A DNA stretch of 51,678 nt from Pandoraea sp. ASV26 (GCF_016428915.1 NZ_JAELTP010000035.1:1-51678), one strand, 5' to 3'; counted from the first letter of the stretch, positions 30,173 through 41,412 are shown. Numbers and translations are program-made. The notes: a model not told the origin generated them from the letters alone.

Positions 30173-30360
30173 GGACGGAATAATATTTCGGGCTTCAAGA
30201 CAATCGAAGCGATTACGCATTGACGCTCATTGGGGTTGCCGAGGTGGCGAGCGGGCCGCGGTGGTCGTAAAACTTGCGCAGAAAGGTTTGCGGCCAAGCG
30301 AGCCCCTGAGTTTCCCGCCGATGAGACCGGCATCGGCACTCACGAGAAATCGAGGATGCG

Positions 30361-31116
30361 TCAGGGCGAGACCCGCTCGATCGCCACAGCCCCCGCGCTG
30401 GAAACGGTGCCCGTCACGCACAGTCCCGGATCGAGCCAGTCCGTCATCGCCCACTTGCCATGCGTAACGCGGCGCTGCCACGAGCGAAGCGGCACTTCGC
30501 TCATCGGCAGCCTCGACATGTCGACCTCTGGCATTGCGTCCAACGTCGTCTCTCCGACTTTCACGAGACTCTCTTTGCGTGTCCAGAGGCGCAGCCACGC
30601 CAGTGCACGGGGGGAGGGCGCGTGATGGGTGTGCGCTACGCTCGAAAATGCGTCCAGACGCAGCCGCTCTCGCTCGTTCATCCCCGGAAAATCCGAGTCT
30701 GCGTCCAGCGCCTCGTTCCAATGCTCGATGTCGATCCCGATCGGCACGATGGCGCACGCCGCTGCCACGGCGCCGCGGGTGTGGCTCAAACTGACATGCA
30801 GTCCGGGATGCGCCGGCAGTCGTGGGCGTCCATGTGCCCCCCCGCAACGCTCGCAGCGCTGCACGAGCCCGTAAGTACGCGCTGCGGGCCCCGGGGTATC
30901 GGGGCTTCCGGTGACACGCGCGGCGGCGACCCGAACCAGTATGTGCGCCGCCACATAATCCTCCCGGTCGGCCGGTCGGGAGAACGCATCGGCGCGCTTG
31001 CACTCGTCCCCTGTCAAATAGGCCGTCCATCCCCCGAATCGGGCCAGCACGTCGCGAGTTTCACCGTAAAGCGCGAGCGTCGTTCCGGCCGGTCCGGCCG
31101 TCATGGAGTGGGGCAT
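30361..31116 (-). CDS. 4'-phosphopantetheinyl transferase, Sfp type
   Basis: 251 residues from the ATG at 31116 (or 247 from 31104). The enzyme attaches phosphopantetheine from CoA to the serine of carrier domains. Core motifs are VSLSHTRG (108-115), GIDIEHW (127-133, magnesium ligands) and WTRKESLVK (178-186). A cysteine pair CERCGG at 88-93 lies before the P1 motif. Starts further up are excluded because a sigma-54 promoter ends near 31159. The expected client is the carrier domain of the NRPS at 36.9-40.5 kb: both genes have the same promoter layout and the same upstream inverted repeat at the same distance. Confidence 0.9.
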   Translation of the reverse strand: MPHSMTAGPAGTTLALYGETRDVLARFGGWTAYLTGDECKRADAFSRPADREDYVAAHILVRVAAARVTGSPDTPGPAARTYGLVQRCERCGGAHGRPRLPAHPGLHVSLSHTRGAVAAACAIVPIGIDIEHWNEALDADSDFPGMNERERLRLDAFSSVAHTHHAPSPRALAWLRLWTRKESLVKVGETTLDAMPEVDMSRLPMSEVPLRSWQRRVTHGKWAMTDWLDPGLCVTGTVSSAGAVAIERVSP

Positions 31117-31151
31117 CGGTAGTGGGGTACCAGAGACCTGGCACAGGGTGA

Positions 31152-32573
<1,422 letters not shown>

Positions 32574-32646
32574 GCGTTGCAGTCAGCGGATGCAGAGAGC
32601 GTTTGGCCCGTCTGCATCCGCCGTGCTTGTAATACGCGCCTGACGA

Positions 32647-33729
32647 TCAACGCTGCGGACCGAGCAGGACGTCGCTACCCATGTCGCGAACATGCGGGAT
32701 ATGCAGTTCGCGCAGCTTGCGATAGAGCGATGTGCGGCAGATGCCCAACTCGCGCGAAGCGGCCGAGATGTTCCAGCGGCGCGACGAGAGCACGCGGATG
32801 ATGATCTCGCGCTCGCCGTTGGCGATCGGAGAGAGCGAGTCGAGCGGTGCCGCCGGGACAGTGACCGGCGTTGCGGCGTTGCCGGTCGCGGCCGAGGTCG
32901 CACTGTGCACAAGATTGGCTGGCAGATCGCGCAGCCGGATGGTGTCGTCGGTCTTGACGGCGCAGGCGTACTGCACGGCAGCGCGCATCTGACGCAGGTT
33001 GCCGGGCCAGGCGTAGGTGAGCAGCAACTCGCGCGTTTCGCTGTCGAGCGAGTCCAGGTTCGCGTTGCCGCGCGACTCCGTCATGAACATGAGGTTGAGC
33101 AACCACGCGCGATCCTGTCGTAGTCGTAGCGGGGGGAGATTGACGATCCCCACGGCAATCCGGTAGTAAAGATCTTCACGAAACGATCCGGCCTGCACGC
33201 GAGCTTCGAGATTCTGATGCGTCGCACAAATGAGTTGCAGGTCGACGGCGACCGGATGGGTCGCGCCGATGGGGGTGACTTCCCGCTCGGACAACACGCG
33301 CAGCAGACGCGTTTGTTGTGCTGACGGCATATCGCCGATTTCGTCGAGAAACAGGGTGCCGCCGTCGGCCTGTTCGACCTTGCCCTTCATGCCGGAATTC
33401 AGGGCCCCGGAGAAGGCGCCGCGCCGATAGCCGAAGAGTTCGCTTTCGATGAGATTTTCTGGAATCGAGCTGCAATTGACCGAAACCATGCTCGCGTTTC
33501 TGCGAGCGCTGTAGTCGTGCAGGGCCCTTGAGAGGTATTCCTTGCCAGTGCCGGTTTCTCCGAGAATCAGGATGGGGAGTTGCCGATCGATGAGCATGCG
33601 GGCACGCGAGAGGGTCGCCAGCATGACGGGATCTTGACCGCAAAGCTGGTCGAGGGATGGACGTAAGGACAACTGAAAGTTTGCGTTTGAACGGTCCAGC
33701 GGATCGTGGGCGTACATAGCGTCTCTCAT
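32647..33729 (-). CDS. Sigma-54-dependent activator (enhancer-binding protein) without sensor domain
   Basis: 360 residues. Only about 30 residues precede the AAA+ domain, so the usual receiver, GAF or PAS sensor is absent. Walker A is GETGTGKE (57-64), the sigma-54 contact loop is GAFSGA (104-109) in place of the usual GAFTGA, Walker B is GGTLFLDE (123-130) and the arginine finger region is FREDLYYR (183-190). A Fis-type helix-turn-helix ([20 protein letters not shown]) ends the protein. Upstream in-frame residues to 34170 cross the divergent lysR gene and are not coding. Its neighbours have sigma-54 promoters and a shared UAS, so it is the likely activator of the NRPS regulon. Without a sensor its control must come from its own expression or a partner. 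Confidence 0.9.
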   Translation of the reverse strand: MRDAMYAHDPLDRSNANFQLSLRPSLDQLCGQDPVMLATLSRARMLIDRQLPILILGETGTGKEYLSRALHDYSARRNASMVSVNCSSIPENLIESELFGYRRGAFSGALNSGMKGKVEQADGGTLFLDEIGDMPSAQQTRLLRVLSEREVTPIGATHPVAVDLQLICATHQNLEARVQAGSFREDLYYRIAVGIVNLPPLRLRQDRAWLLNLMFMTESRGNANLDSLDSETRELLLTYAWPGNLRQMRAAVQYACAVKTDDTIRLRDLPANLVHSATSAATGNAATPVTVPAAPLDSLSPIANGEREIIIRVLSSRRWNISAASRELGICRTSLYRKLRELHIPHVRDMGSDVLLGPQR

Positions 33730-33927
33730 TGACTTTATAGGAACGGGTGAGCGCTGCGTTTGGCGGCGCAATATCGCCTGGTGCCGATTTTCCCGTGGTG
33801 GGGGGTGCTCCTTAAAGCAAGAGCAAGAATAGTTCGATTCGCGAGAGGTCTCCAATACCATATGATGTGACGACTGATACGGGTTCGCTATGAATGGAAA
33901 CCAATGTTCTTCAAAGGGGCAGGCTCC

Positions 33928-34842
33928 ATGGAACTGAGGCAACTTCGCTATTTCGTAGTACTGGCTGAAACACTTCACTTCGGGCGGGCGGCGAACCTGC
34001 TGCATATCTCTCAGCCTCCGTTGTCGCGCCAGATCGCCATGCTCGAAGAGGAGTTGGGGGTCGTGCTGTTTCAACGAACGCAGCGCAGCGTTCGCCTCAC
34101 CCCCGCAGGCCAGCGTTTCTATCGCGATGCGCGCTCCGTGCTGGCCACGCTCGACCAGGCGCGCTCGCATGCGCGCGCCGCAGAAGTCGGCGAGACCGGC
34201 GTGCTTTGCGCCGGTTTCATGTTTGCCGTGGCATGCAGCGTACTCCCCGTACTCACACGCGATTTCGCTGCGGCATTTCCGCGTATCGAGGTCAAACTCA
34301 AGGAAACGATTCCCACGGATCTTGCCAACGAACTGCGTTGCGGCCGGCTCGACGTGGGCATCATGTATTCGTCAGACGCAAGTGATGAGTTATGCACCGA
34401 AACCATCTTCCGTGAGCCGCTCGTCGCGGCCCTGCCCGCCGGTCATCGGCTGGCGGCGCGCTCCGCCATCTCCATTGGGGAACTGAGGGACGACCCGTTC
34501 ATCATTTCGCCACGCGAGGCGTCTCCCTTCATCCACAACACCATTACGGATCATTGCCGGCAGGCGGGCTTTACGCCGCGCATACGGCTCGAAACCAATT
34601 TTCAACAGACGATCGTCAATCTTGTGGGGCAACGGCTGGGCGTGGCGCTCGTGCATAGCTCGATGCGCAGTACGCGCGCGGAAAACGTGTTATTCGTTCC
34701 GCTGCTGCATGCGCCGCATATCGACGTTGCGCTTGTATGGAGCAAGACGAGCAGCAATCCCTGCGTGCCGCGCTTTGTCGAGACGGCGCAACACCTCGGG
34801 CGCCTCGAACCCTCGGACGCCACGCTCCAGGCATGCGCATAG
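33928..34842 (+). CDS. LysR family regulator (CatR/BenM-like)
   Basis: 304 residues from MELRQLRYFVVLAETLHFGR, the typical start of the CatR/BenM/CbnR subgroup; the next block NLLHISQPPLSRQIAMLEEE is the recognition helix. The effector domain contains FIISPREASPFIHNTI and the GQRLGVALVHSS turn. It is divergent from the sigma-54 activator across 198 bp, so it may control that activator, which lacks its own sensor. The ATG at 33928 has AAAGGGG upstream. The ligand is unknown; the subgroup usually binds small aromatic or dicarboxylic acids. Confidence 0.88.
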   Translation: MELRQLRYFVVLAETLHFGRAANLLHISQPPLSRQIAMLEEELGVVLFQRTQRSVRLTPAGQRFYRDARSVLATLDQARSHARAAEVGETGVLCAGFMFAVACSVLPVLTRDFAAAFPRIEVKLKETIPTDLANELRCGRLDVGIMYSSDASDELCTETIFREPLVAALPAGHRLAARSAISIGELRDDPFIISPREASPFIHNTITDHCRQAGFTPRIRLETNFQQTIVNLVGQRLGVALVHSSMRSTRAENVLFVPLLHAPHIDVALVWSKTSSNPCVPRFVETAQHLGRLEPSDATLQACA

Positions 34843-34854
34843 TTCACGCGAAGC

Positions 34855-34887
34855 GCATATGCGCATATGCCGTGCGGAGAACGGCAT
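34855..34887. repeat. Palindromes between convergent lysR and aminotransferase genes
   Basis: GCATATGCGCATATGC (34855-34870) is a perfect 16-bp palindrome. It is overlapped by ATGCCGT-N7-ACGGCAT (34867-34887). Lying between two convergent genes, it may act as a two-way terminator, though no T run follows. Confidence 0.6.
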
Positions 34888-34955
34888 CGATGTGATGCCG
34901 TCGAGCGCAGTCATTGCGTTGCCCGCTTCAATCCATGCAATCCATGGGGAATCCA

Positions 34956-36182
34956 TCAAGACATGACGAGGCGCGATGCCGTCTTCTCCAGACGCGCCTC
35001 GATGGTTTTGGCGAGTCGCATGATGCCGGTTTCGATCTGCGCCGGCTTGGCTGTCGTGAACGTCAGGCGCATCGTATTCGCCTTCGGAGACGTCGCGTGA
35101 AACGACGCGCCGGGGATGAAGGCCACGCCGCAAGCCAACGCGTCGTCGAACAGGCTGGCGCTGTCGATCTGCGGCGGCAGCGTGACCCAGAGGAACATGC
35201 CTCCCGCCGGGCGGGTCCACGAGACGCCGTCGGGCATGTACTCGGCCAGACACTTGAGCATGAGCGCGCACTGCGCCCGGTAGCGCAGCCGGATGGCTTC
35301 GAGATGCGTGTCGTACTCGCCGTCCGTGAGGAGGGCGTGCGCCAGCCGCTGCGTGATGCCGGTCGTATGAAGGTCGCTCGCCTGCTTCGCCTGCAACAGC
35401 TTGATCATGAGTTCTTCCGGGGCGACGAGGTAGCCCACGCGCAGGCCGGGGGCAATGACTTTCGAGAACGATCCAAGATGAACGACGTCGTCGGGCGCCA
35501 TCGAGAGCAGCGAGGGCGGTGTCACGCCGCTGTAGACCAGTTCGCCGTACGGATCGTCTTCCACCATCAGCAAACCCAGACGCTTCGCCCGGGATGCCAG
35601 CGCCCGGCGGCGCTCAAGAGGGAGCGTGCGGCCCGTGGGATTCTGAAAATTGGGCTGGATGTAGAGCAGCCGGGCGTCGCGCATCGAGGTTTCGTCCATG
35701 CACTCGGGCACGAGACCGGCGGCGTCGGTCGGGACTTCGTCGAATACCGGCTGGTACTGAGCAAAGGCCTGAACCGCGCCGAGGTAGGTGGGCGTCTCGA
35801 TCAACACGCGACTGCCCGGATCGATGAGCACGCGTGCGACGAGGTCCAGCGCCTGCTGCGAGCCCGTGGTGATGAGCACCTGCGCTGGACTCACCGCTGC
35901 GCCCTGACGCGACAGCCGTGCGGCGATGGCTTCGCGCAGCGGCGTATAGCCTTCGGACGGGCCGTATTGCAGTGCGCCGACGGCGTCGTGGCGCAGGATG
36001 CGCTCGAGCGCCGTGCTCAATCGCTCGACAGGTAGCGCATGAGGGGAGGGCAGGCCGCCCGCGAAGGAAATGATGTCGGGTCGCTCGGCCACCTTGAGCA
36101 ATTCGCGCAGCGAAGAGGGCTTCATGTGGTGCGCGCGCGCGGCGAGTTGCCAGCGGCCAGCGGGCGGGATGTGTCTGTCCAT
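34956..36182 (-). CDS. PLP-dependent aminotransferase, class I/II (2-aminoadipate/aromatic type)
   Basis: 408 residues of fold type I. The pyridoxal lysine lies in LGSFSKVIAPGLRVGYL; other landmarks are SFAGGLPSPHALP, LQYGPSEGYTPLREAIAARL, QPNFQNPTGRTLP and EDDPYGELVY, which together match the LysN/2-aminoadipate transaminase and MocR-related group. The ATG at 36182 follows the GC-rich gap after the SRPBCC gene; a longer frame to 36245 exists without support. It follows the mgo-like operon on the same strand (127-bp gap), so it may share transcription and supply or modify the amino-acid building block. The ham cluster of Burkholderia also includes an aminotransferase as I recall, which supports the link. 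Confidence 0.87.
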   Translation of the reverse strand: MDRHIPPAGRWQLAARAHHMKPSSLRELLKVAERPDIISFAGGLPSPHALPVERLSTALERILRHDAVGALQYGPSEGYTPLREAIAARLSRQGAAVSPAQVLITTGSQQALDLVARVLIDPGSRVLIETPTYLGAVQAFAQYQPVFDEVPTDAAGLVPECMDETSMRDARLLYIQPNFQNPTGRTLPLERRRALASRAKRLGLLMVEDDPYGELVYSGVTPPSLLSMAPDDVVHLGSFSKVIAPGLRVGYLVAPEELMIKLLQAKQASDLHTTGITQRLAHALLTDGEYDTHLEAIRLRYRAQCALMLKCLAEYMPDGVSWTRPAGGMFLWVTLPPQIDSASLFDDALACGVAFIPGASFHATSPKANTMRLTFTTAKPAQIETGIMRLAKTIEARLEKTASRLVMS

Positions 36183-36308
36183 GGTGCGGTCCGTGACGAA
36201 GCGAAATGAAAGGAGGGGCCCCCGCAGCACGCGCCGCGAGGGCAAGGTTCGAACGACTCGATTGCCGAATGCCCCAATTGCCGCGCGAACCGGGCACCGG
36301 ATTGCCGA

Positions 36309-36803
36309 TCAGCCGCCGTTGAACATCTTGCGCAGATTGTCCATGGCCATCTTCAGGAAGCCGACGGCGAAGGTGTCGAACGCCGGCTGATCCTTCGGGT
36401 TGCCGGAGCGTGCTTCGCCCACGATGCGGTACGTGGCGGTACAGGCGTTCTCGCCACGCGGCACGACTTCCATCGATGCCCACATGTTGCCGATGTCGAA
36501 CGTCGTGTAGATCAGCGTCCAGCTCATCGTCATGGCCGCGTCGTCGCGCGTGTTCAGTTGCTCGACGACCAGATCGCCGCCAGTGAAGTGCTTATGGCGC
36601 AGTGAGCGCGGGCCGGTCGCCGTGCCCGTCATCTGAATGTATTCAAGACCGGTAACGAATCGGTTGTAGCCGTCGAAGCGGCCGACCACATCCCATACCT
36701 TGCGGGCGGGGGCGTTCAGATCCGCGACACCAGCATGCACGGTGGTCGTGAGGTTGTGGATCAACGTGTCGGGTTGCAGCTCGGTGCGGACTTTTTGCAG
36801 CAT
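36309..36803 (-). CDS. mgoD: SRPBCC/polyketide-cyclase-like protein, MgoD/PvfD-like
   Basis: 164 residues. The pattern VADLNAPARKVWDVVGRFDGYNRFV at the N-terminal third, SWTLIYTT in the middle and the C-terminal helix AVGFLKMAMDNLRKMFNGG define a START/SRPBCC helix-grip fold. In the mgo and pvf clusters a protein of this class is the last gene and takes part in maturation of the diazeniumdiolate signal; its chemistry is not established to my knowledge. It follows the NRPS gene by 72 bp on the same strand, in the mgoBCAD order. The start MLQKVRTELQ is preceded by AAGGAG. Confidence 0.85.
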   Translation of the reverse strand: MLQKVRTELQPDTLIHNLTTTVHAGVADLNAPARKVWDVVGRFDGYNRFVTGLEYIQMTGTATGPRSLRHKHFTGGDLVVEQLNTRDDAAMTMSWTLIYTTFDIGNMWASMEVVPRGENACTATYRIVGEARSGNPKDQPAFDTFAVGFLKMAMDNLRKMFNGG

Positions 36804-36875
36804 GATGAACTCCTTGAGAGGTGAAGGAACAGCACGAAAACAGCAAGGTCACGACAAAGTCACTAGGTATGGGGC

Positions 36876-39800
36876 TCAGACGGCGGAAGCCATATCCGTC
36901 TCGCGTTCGGTGCGCCGGGTGTCGCTGCCGGCCGGCGCGGGTAAAAAGCCGCTCTCGATCAGATAGCCGAAATGCCGGGCCAGCAATCGGGCGTCCTTGC
37001 GCGGGTACGCGAGGCCCAGCCGCGCGAGCGTTTTTGCGGTTTGCTCATGGGCAATGCGTGACATGTCCCCGATGTCCTCCTGACTGTCGTCGAGGTAGAA
37101 CGCCACAACGTCAAACAGCGCATTGCTCTCGTCGATCGAGGTCAATCGCTTGCGCCACTCCGATGGCTCTTCCAGCGTGATCGGGTAACCGCATTGGGCC
37201 AGCGCGCCGAGATAATCCTCCCAGGTCAGCGGGGTTGGATTCTGGAGATGGAACACGCGCAATTCCCGTTGCGGGTCGGTCGTGCAGCGCACGACGGCGC
37301 GGGCAAGAAAGTCGACCGGCGTGAAATCGAAGTCGGTGTCGCCCGCCGGTGCTGCGCCGAGTTGGAGCGAGCCTTTGACGAGGAGCAGGATGCGGTTGCG
37401 CGTGGGCTGGCAAAGACCGGTGTCCGCAACGCCGGTGATATTGCCGGGGCGCAGGATGGTCGCGTCGATCCCCCGCTCGGCGGCCTCCCATACAAGATGC
37501 TCGGCGACCCACTTCGTAACGTTGTAGCCGTTGTTCACGAACACCGGTGCGCTGCGCGCAGGGCCTTGCTCCAGCACGTGCCCGGCGTCGTTCGCAGCAC
37601 TCGCGGCGGACAACGTCGAGACGAAGTGCATCGACTTGTTGCGGAACTCGCAGGCCAGACGCAGCAACTCAAGCGTTGCGCCGACGTTGGCATCGTAAAG
37701 ATAGGGATAGTCGTAGACGTGATTGACGTGCGCGCCGTTGTGGTAGATCGCATCGATGTCGCGTGCCAGCGTGCGCCACGTATCGGCGCTCAGCCCGAGC
37801 CGGGGCTTGGCAAGATCGCCGAGGACGACCTTCAGACGCGGATGCCCGGCGATCGCACCGAGTCCGTTCGCTTGCAGCGCCTGAGTCAGTCTGGCTTCCC
37901 CCTCCTTCTGGCTGGCCGCGCGCACCATGCAATGCACCACGGCCGACGTCTGGGCGATCAGCTCCGCTGCGATGAATGTACCGAGGAAGCCGTTCGCGCC
38001 GGTGAGCAGGATGGCACGGGCGCCGTCCGGAACGGGACGCAGTCCGTCGACAGGACGGATATCGTCAGGCAGCGCCATGTCGTCGAACACCCGCTGCGGA
38101 ATCCGCTCGCCCTTGTTGACGTCGTCGTTCTCGAGCAATGACGACAGCGAGGCAATGGTCGGGCGTTCCATGAAGCGGGCGAGCGGTGCATTGCCGCCAA
38201 ACTCCTTTTTGACGGCGAGCATCAGCTTCGAGACCAGCAATGAGTGTCCGCCGAGATTAAAGAACGAGTCGTCTTTCCCGATTTCGAACGGCTCCAGGTC
38301 GAGCAGCCGCGCCCACAACGCTTGCAGTTGCGTTTGCGTTTCGGTGAGCGGTTCCTCGTGCCCCGGTGCCTCGGCGGCAGGGGCGCGCTGAGCGGGAATG
38401 CGCGCCAGTGCGCCGCGGTCGATCTTGCCGTTGTTGGTGGCGGGCAGCTTGTCGAGTACAACGATCTCGTACGGCACCATGTAGTCGGGCAGACGCGCGA
38501 CGAGCAGTGCACGCAGCGCGTCGCCACTGGCCGACGGGTCGAGCGGTCGGGCAACGAAGCCGCGAATGCGCTTGCGATCGTCGACCACACACGCGCACTG
38601 ACCGAACATGCCGGTGGCGATGGCGGCACCCTCGATCTCACCGAGCTCGACGCGGAAGCCACGAATCTTGACCTGCGCGTCGCGTCGGCCGACGAAATGC
38701 AGCAGGCCGTTGTCGTCCCATTGCACGATATCGCCCGTGCGATAGAGCTTTTCATCGCGTGCCGCCGGCCATTCGCCCTTCGGATCGGCGAACGGATTGG
38801 GCACGAAGCTGCGCTCGGTCAGGTCTGGCCGATGCAGGTAGCCGTCGGCCACGCCGGCCCCCGCCACACACAGTTCGCCGGGTTCGCCGGTTCTCGCGGG
38901 TTGGCCGTCATCGTTGAGCACGTAGCAACGCACGTTCGCGATGGGCTGTCCGATCAGGCGGTTACTGTCGCCTGCCTGAAGGCGGGCAATCGTCACGAGC
39001 ACCGTACATTCCGCCGGCCCGAAGATGTTGTGGAAGGCCCGGCCCTGGCTCCAGCGGGCGATCGTCTCGGGAAAGCAAACGTCGCCCCCCGTGAGCAGGT
39101 GACGCAGCGCCGGCCATTGGGCGTCGGGCATCACTGCCAGCAAGGCGGGCGGCAGGAAGGCGTGGGTGAGGGCTTCGCGGGCAATGAGCTCGCTCAACTC
39201 GTCGAGCGCATGCCGCTGGGCTTCGGTAGGAATCACCAGCGTTGCGCCTGAGAGGAACGTCGGGAAGATGTCGAGCAACGAGACATCGAATGCCACGGTA
39301 CAGAATTGCAGCACGCGCGAACTGGCGTTCATGCCGATGTAGTCGCGATACCAGTGGCAGAAATGCACGATATTGCGATGCGAGAGCATGACGCCCTTGG
39401 GCGTGCCGGTCGACCCCGAGGTGAAGATCGTGATCGCGCAGCGACTCGCCCGATCGGCTTGACGTTCCACCGGCCACGTCGTCGCCCCGATATCCACGTC
39501 CGCGGCATCGAGCGAGCGCAGGCGAATCACTTCGATGTCAAGGCCGTCGAGTCCGCTTGCATCGAACTCGTCGTCGGTAATCAGGCATCTGGCACGGCTT
39601 TGCTCAAGGATCTGACGCACGCGCTCGGGCGGGAACGACGGATCGAGCGGGGCATAGGCCGCACCCGCGCCAATGGCGCCGAGAATGGCCGTGTAGAGCA
39701 GGCGCGACTTCGGCAGGCGTACCGCGATGACGCACTGCGTGTCGTCGTGCTGCGCACTCGCCGGTATCAGCGCCGAGAGTTGCCACGCCAGCTTCATCGA

Positions 39801-40478
39801 CGCGGCCACGAAGGTGCGGTAGTCGACGTCGCCTTGCGCGTCGCGCAAGGCAATCGCCGCCGGTGCCGCCACGGCCTGGCGCGACACCATCTCGGGCAGC
39901 GAGGGAGGCAACGATATCGTTCGCGCCGTCTCATTGCTCGCGTGCCAGCCCGATAATCGATGCGTGTCGAGCACTATGCTCCCGGGCTCGGGTGTCGCCG
40001 GCGCGCGCGCTGCGAGCGTCTGCGGCGTCAATACATCGCGCCCGAGTTGGCTCACGATGTCCACGAGCATGGCTTCGGCTTCGGTATCGATATGTGCCAC
40101 GAGATCGGCACCGCAGATCGGATGGTCGAACTCGCACGGACTCGACGCCACATCGACCGTGCCATTGGGCCCTTGCCATTGCCACGAGAGCGTCGCGCGA
40201 GTCGGAGGAAATGCGGGCGCGCGCGCGACGAAGCTCAGCACGTGGTTCGCTCGACTGACGATTGCCGGATCGGCATCGCCACACTCGATGCGCCACTCGA
40301 CGGTTGGCGGCGCGGCATGCGCGTGAGGCATGGTCGCGCCCAGTTGCACGGCCATCTCGGCCAGTGGCCCGGACGCGTTGCACAGCGGCGTCACGTCATG
40401 CCCCATGTCGTGCAGGGCAGCGAACAGGCGTGCGCCCAGGCGGTTGTTGCCGGCCACAGCGAAGGAAATCGCTCTCAT
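36876..40478 (-). CDS. mgoA: Non-ribosomal peptide synthetase A-PCP-R, MgoA/PvfC/HamD-like
   Basis: 1200 residues. Residues 1-190 form an unassigned domain that starts like a nucleotide- or formyltransferase-type fold (ISFAVAGNNRLGARLFAAL) but lacks catalytic motifs I could recognise; there is no condensation domain. The adenylation domain (about 195-690) has A3 TIFTSGSTGTPKG (350-361), A5 NIFGPAE, A7 YRTGD (579-583), A8 GRRDAQVKIRGFRVELGEIE and the A10 lysine K685. Pocket residues by alignment to GrsA are D398, V399, L402, F441, L462, G464, I485, V493, L494, K685, a hydrophobic, leucine-like pocket. The carrier domain has Ser746 in LGGHSL. The thioester reductase domain starts at TGANGFLG (826-833), with Tyr985 and Lys989 of YxxxK. 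It would load an aliphatic amino acid and release it by reduction. Confidence 0.92.
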   Translation of the reverse strand: MRAISFAVAGNNRLGARLFAALHDMGHDVTPLCNASGPLAEMAVQLGATMPHAHAAPPTVEWRIECGDADPAIVSRANHVLSFVARAPAFPPTRATLSWQWQGPNGTVDVASSPCEFDHPICGADLVAHIDTEAEAMLVDIVSQLGRDVLTPQTLAARAPATPEPGSIVLDTHRLSGWHASNETARTISLPPSLPEMVSRQAVAAPAAIALRDAQGDVDYRTFVAASMKLAWQLSALIPASAQHDDTQCVIAVRLPKSRLLYTAILGAIGAGAAYAPLDPSFPPERVRQILEQSRARCLITDDEFDASGLDGLDIEVIRLRSLDAADVDIGATTWPVERQADRASRCAITIFTSGSTGTPKGVMLSHRNIVHFCHWYRDYIGMNASSRVLQFCTVAFDVSLLDIFPTFLSGATLVIPTEAQRHALDELSELIAREALTHAFLPPALLAVMPDAQWPALRHLLTGGDVCFPETIARWSQGRAFHNIFGPAECTVLVTIARLQAGDSNRLIGQPIANVRCYVLNDDGQPARTGEPGELCVAGAGVADGYLHRPDLTERSFVPNPFADPKGEWPAARDEKLYRTGDIVQWDDNGLLHFVGRRDAQVKIRGFRVELGEIEGAAIATGMFGQCACVVDDRKRIRGFVARPLDPSASGDALRALLVARLPDYMVPYEIVVLDKLPATNNGKIDRGALARIPAQRAPAAEAPGHEEPLTETQTQLQALWARLLDLEPFEIGKDDSFFNLGGHSLLVSKLMLAVKKEFGGNAPLARFMERPTIASLSSLLENDDVNKGERIPQRVFDDMALPDDIRPVDGLRPVPDGARAILLTGANGFLGTFIAAELIAQTSAVVHCMVRAASQKEGEARLTQALQANGLGAIAGHPRLKVVLGDLAKPRLGLSADTWRTLARDIDAIYHNGAHVNHVYDYPYLYDANVGATLELLRLACEFRNKSMHFVSTLSAASAANDAGHVLEQGPARSAPVFVNNGYNVTKWVAEHLVWEAAERGIDATILRPGNITGVADTGLCQPTRNRILLLVKGSLQLGAAPAGDTDFDFTPVDFLARAVVRCTTDPQRELRVFHLQNPTPLTWEDYLGALAQCGYPITLEEPSEWRKRLTSIDESNALFDVVAFYLDDSQEDIGDMSRIAHEQTAKTLARLGLAYPRKDARLLARHFGYLIESGFLPAPAGSDTRRTERETDMASAV

Positions 40479-40488
40479 GACACGTTCC

Positions 40489-41412
40489 TCACAGGTATTG
40501 CGCGATAGCCGCGCGTGTGGGCTCGTGTTCGAGCAGCCCCGCCATCTTCAGGAATTTGCGGATGTTGACGATCATCGGATGCTGGTTGGTGATCGGGTAG
40601 GCGCCCACCATGTCGCGGGCGATCTGTTCGCGCGTGGCCGCCGGCAGGTCGAGCGTGGCGATCAGACGCCGGTCGAACTCGAGTTGCAGTTCGTTGGTGA
40701 GGTATTCGCGCAGGAAGAAGGGCAGCCCGCGACCGAGTTCGACGCGTGCCGACTCGTCGATCTCGTGCCAGTACAGCTTGACGAGATTGATCCAGAAGAC
40801 CGAATGCCGTCCCTCGTCGGCCAGATGGTCGGCCATCACGCCTTTGACCGAGCGCTTGAGCGTGGTGTCGCGCGAGAACGCGGCGACCTCTGCCGTCACC
40901 GTGTTCTCCGAAATCGCCACGCCGAGCAGTTCCATTCCGGCGGCGTATTGCGGCGGCACATACTCCATGGCGCGGGGAATCGCGCGCGAGAGTTCGATCT
41001 CGCGGTTCTGTTCGATCGGGCCGATGCCGGTGCTGCGCTCGACCTGGTCGAGGTAGTCCATCGCCACGTACGCGTGGTAGTTCTCGTCGATCACGACCGA
41101 CATGGCGTCGCTGCGGCAGGCAAACGGGAATTCGAACGGAAAGCGCGACTTGGCGATGGCGAGCGCCGTGCGGTTGACGATCTCCGTCTCGAAGATGATG
41201 ACGTCGTTGATGTACTTGTAAAAGCTTTGCAGCAGGATGTAGTCCTGCACTTCCTTGCCGGCGTCGATCACCGCCGGATGCGCGTAGAGCGGCTGGCGCT
41301 CGACCGGGTAATAGCTCAGGTCATCGTCCTCGACGATGCGGCGCGGACGGGAACGGATAGTGGCACGTTGTTCCCATTGGTCAGCGTGGCTGACGTAACT
41401 CTGGAGTGACAT
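40489..41412 (-). CDS. mgoC: AurF-type diiron N-oxygenase, MgoC/PvfB/HamC-like
   Basis: 307 residues. The AurF family (p-aminobenzoate N-oxygenase) uses two irons to oxidise an amine. Ligand candidates are complete: Glu75 or Glu77 (FETEIVN), the ExxH at 110-113 (DENYHAYV), Glu175 (TVTAEVAAF), and His196, Glu200, His203 (DHLADEGRHSVF). In the mgo/pvf/ham systems this enzyme is thought to oxidise the amino group during formation of the N-N(O)OH group. The ATG at 41412 gives the usual N-terminus; an upstream extension to 41466 has no support. It ends 10 bp before the NRPS gene, so translation is nearly coupled. Confidence 0.9.
   Translation of the reverse strand: MSLQSYVSHADQWEQRATIRSRPRRIVEDDDLSYYPVERQPLYAHPAVIDAGKEVQDYILLQSFYKYINDVIIFETEIVNRTALAIAKSRFPFEFPFACRSDAMSVVIDENYHAYVAMDYLDQVERSTGIGPIEQNREIELSRAIPRAMEYVPPQYAAGMELLGVAISENTVTAEVAAFSRDTTLKRSVKGVMADHLADEGRHSVFWINLVKLYWHEIDESARVELGRGLPFFLREYLTNELQLEFDRRLIATLDLPAATREQIARDMVGAYPITNQHPMIVNIRKFLKMAGLLEHEPTRAAIAQYL

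Noticed and set aside
40330-41409. Plus-strand open frame opposite the AurF-like gene
   Set aside because: Antisense shadow; the minus strand shows all diiron ligands.
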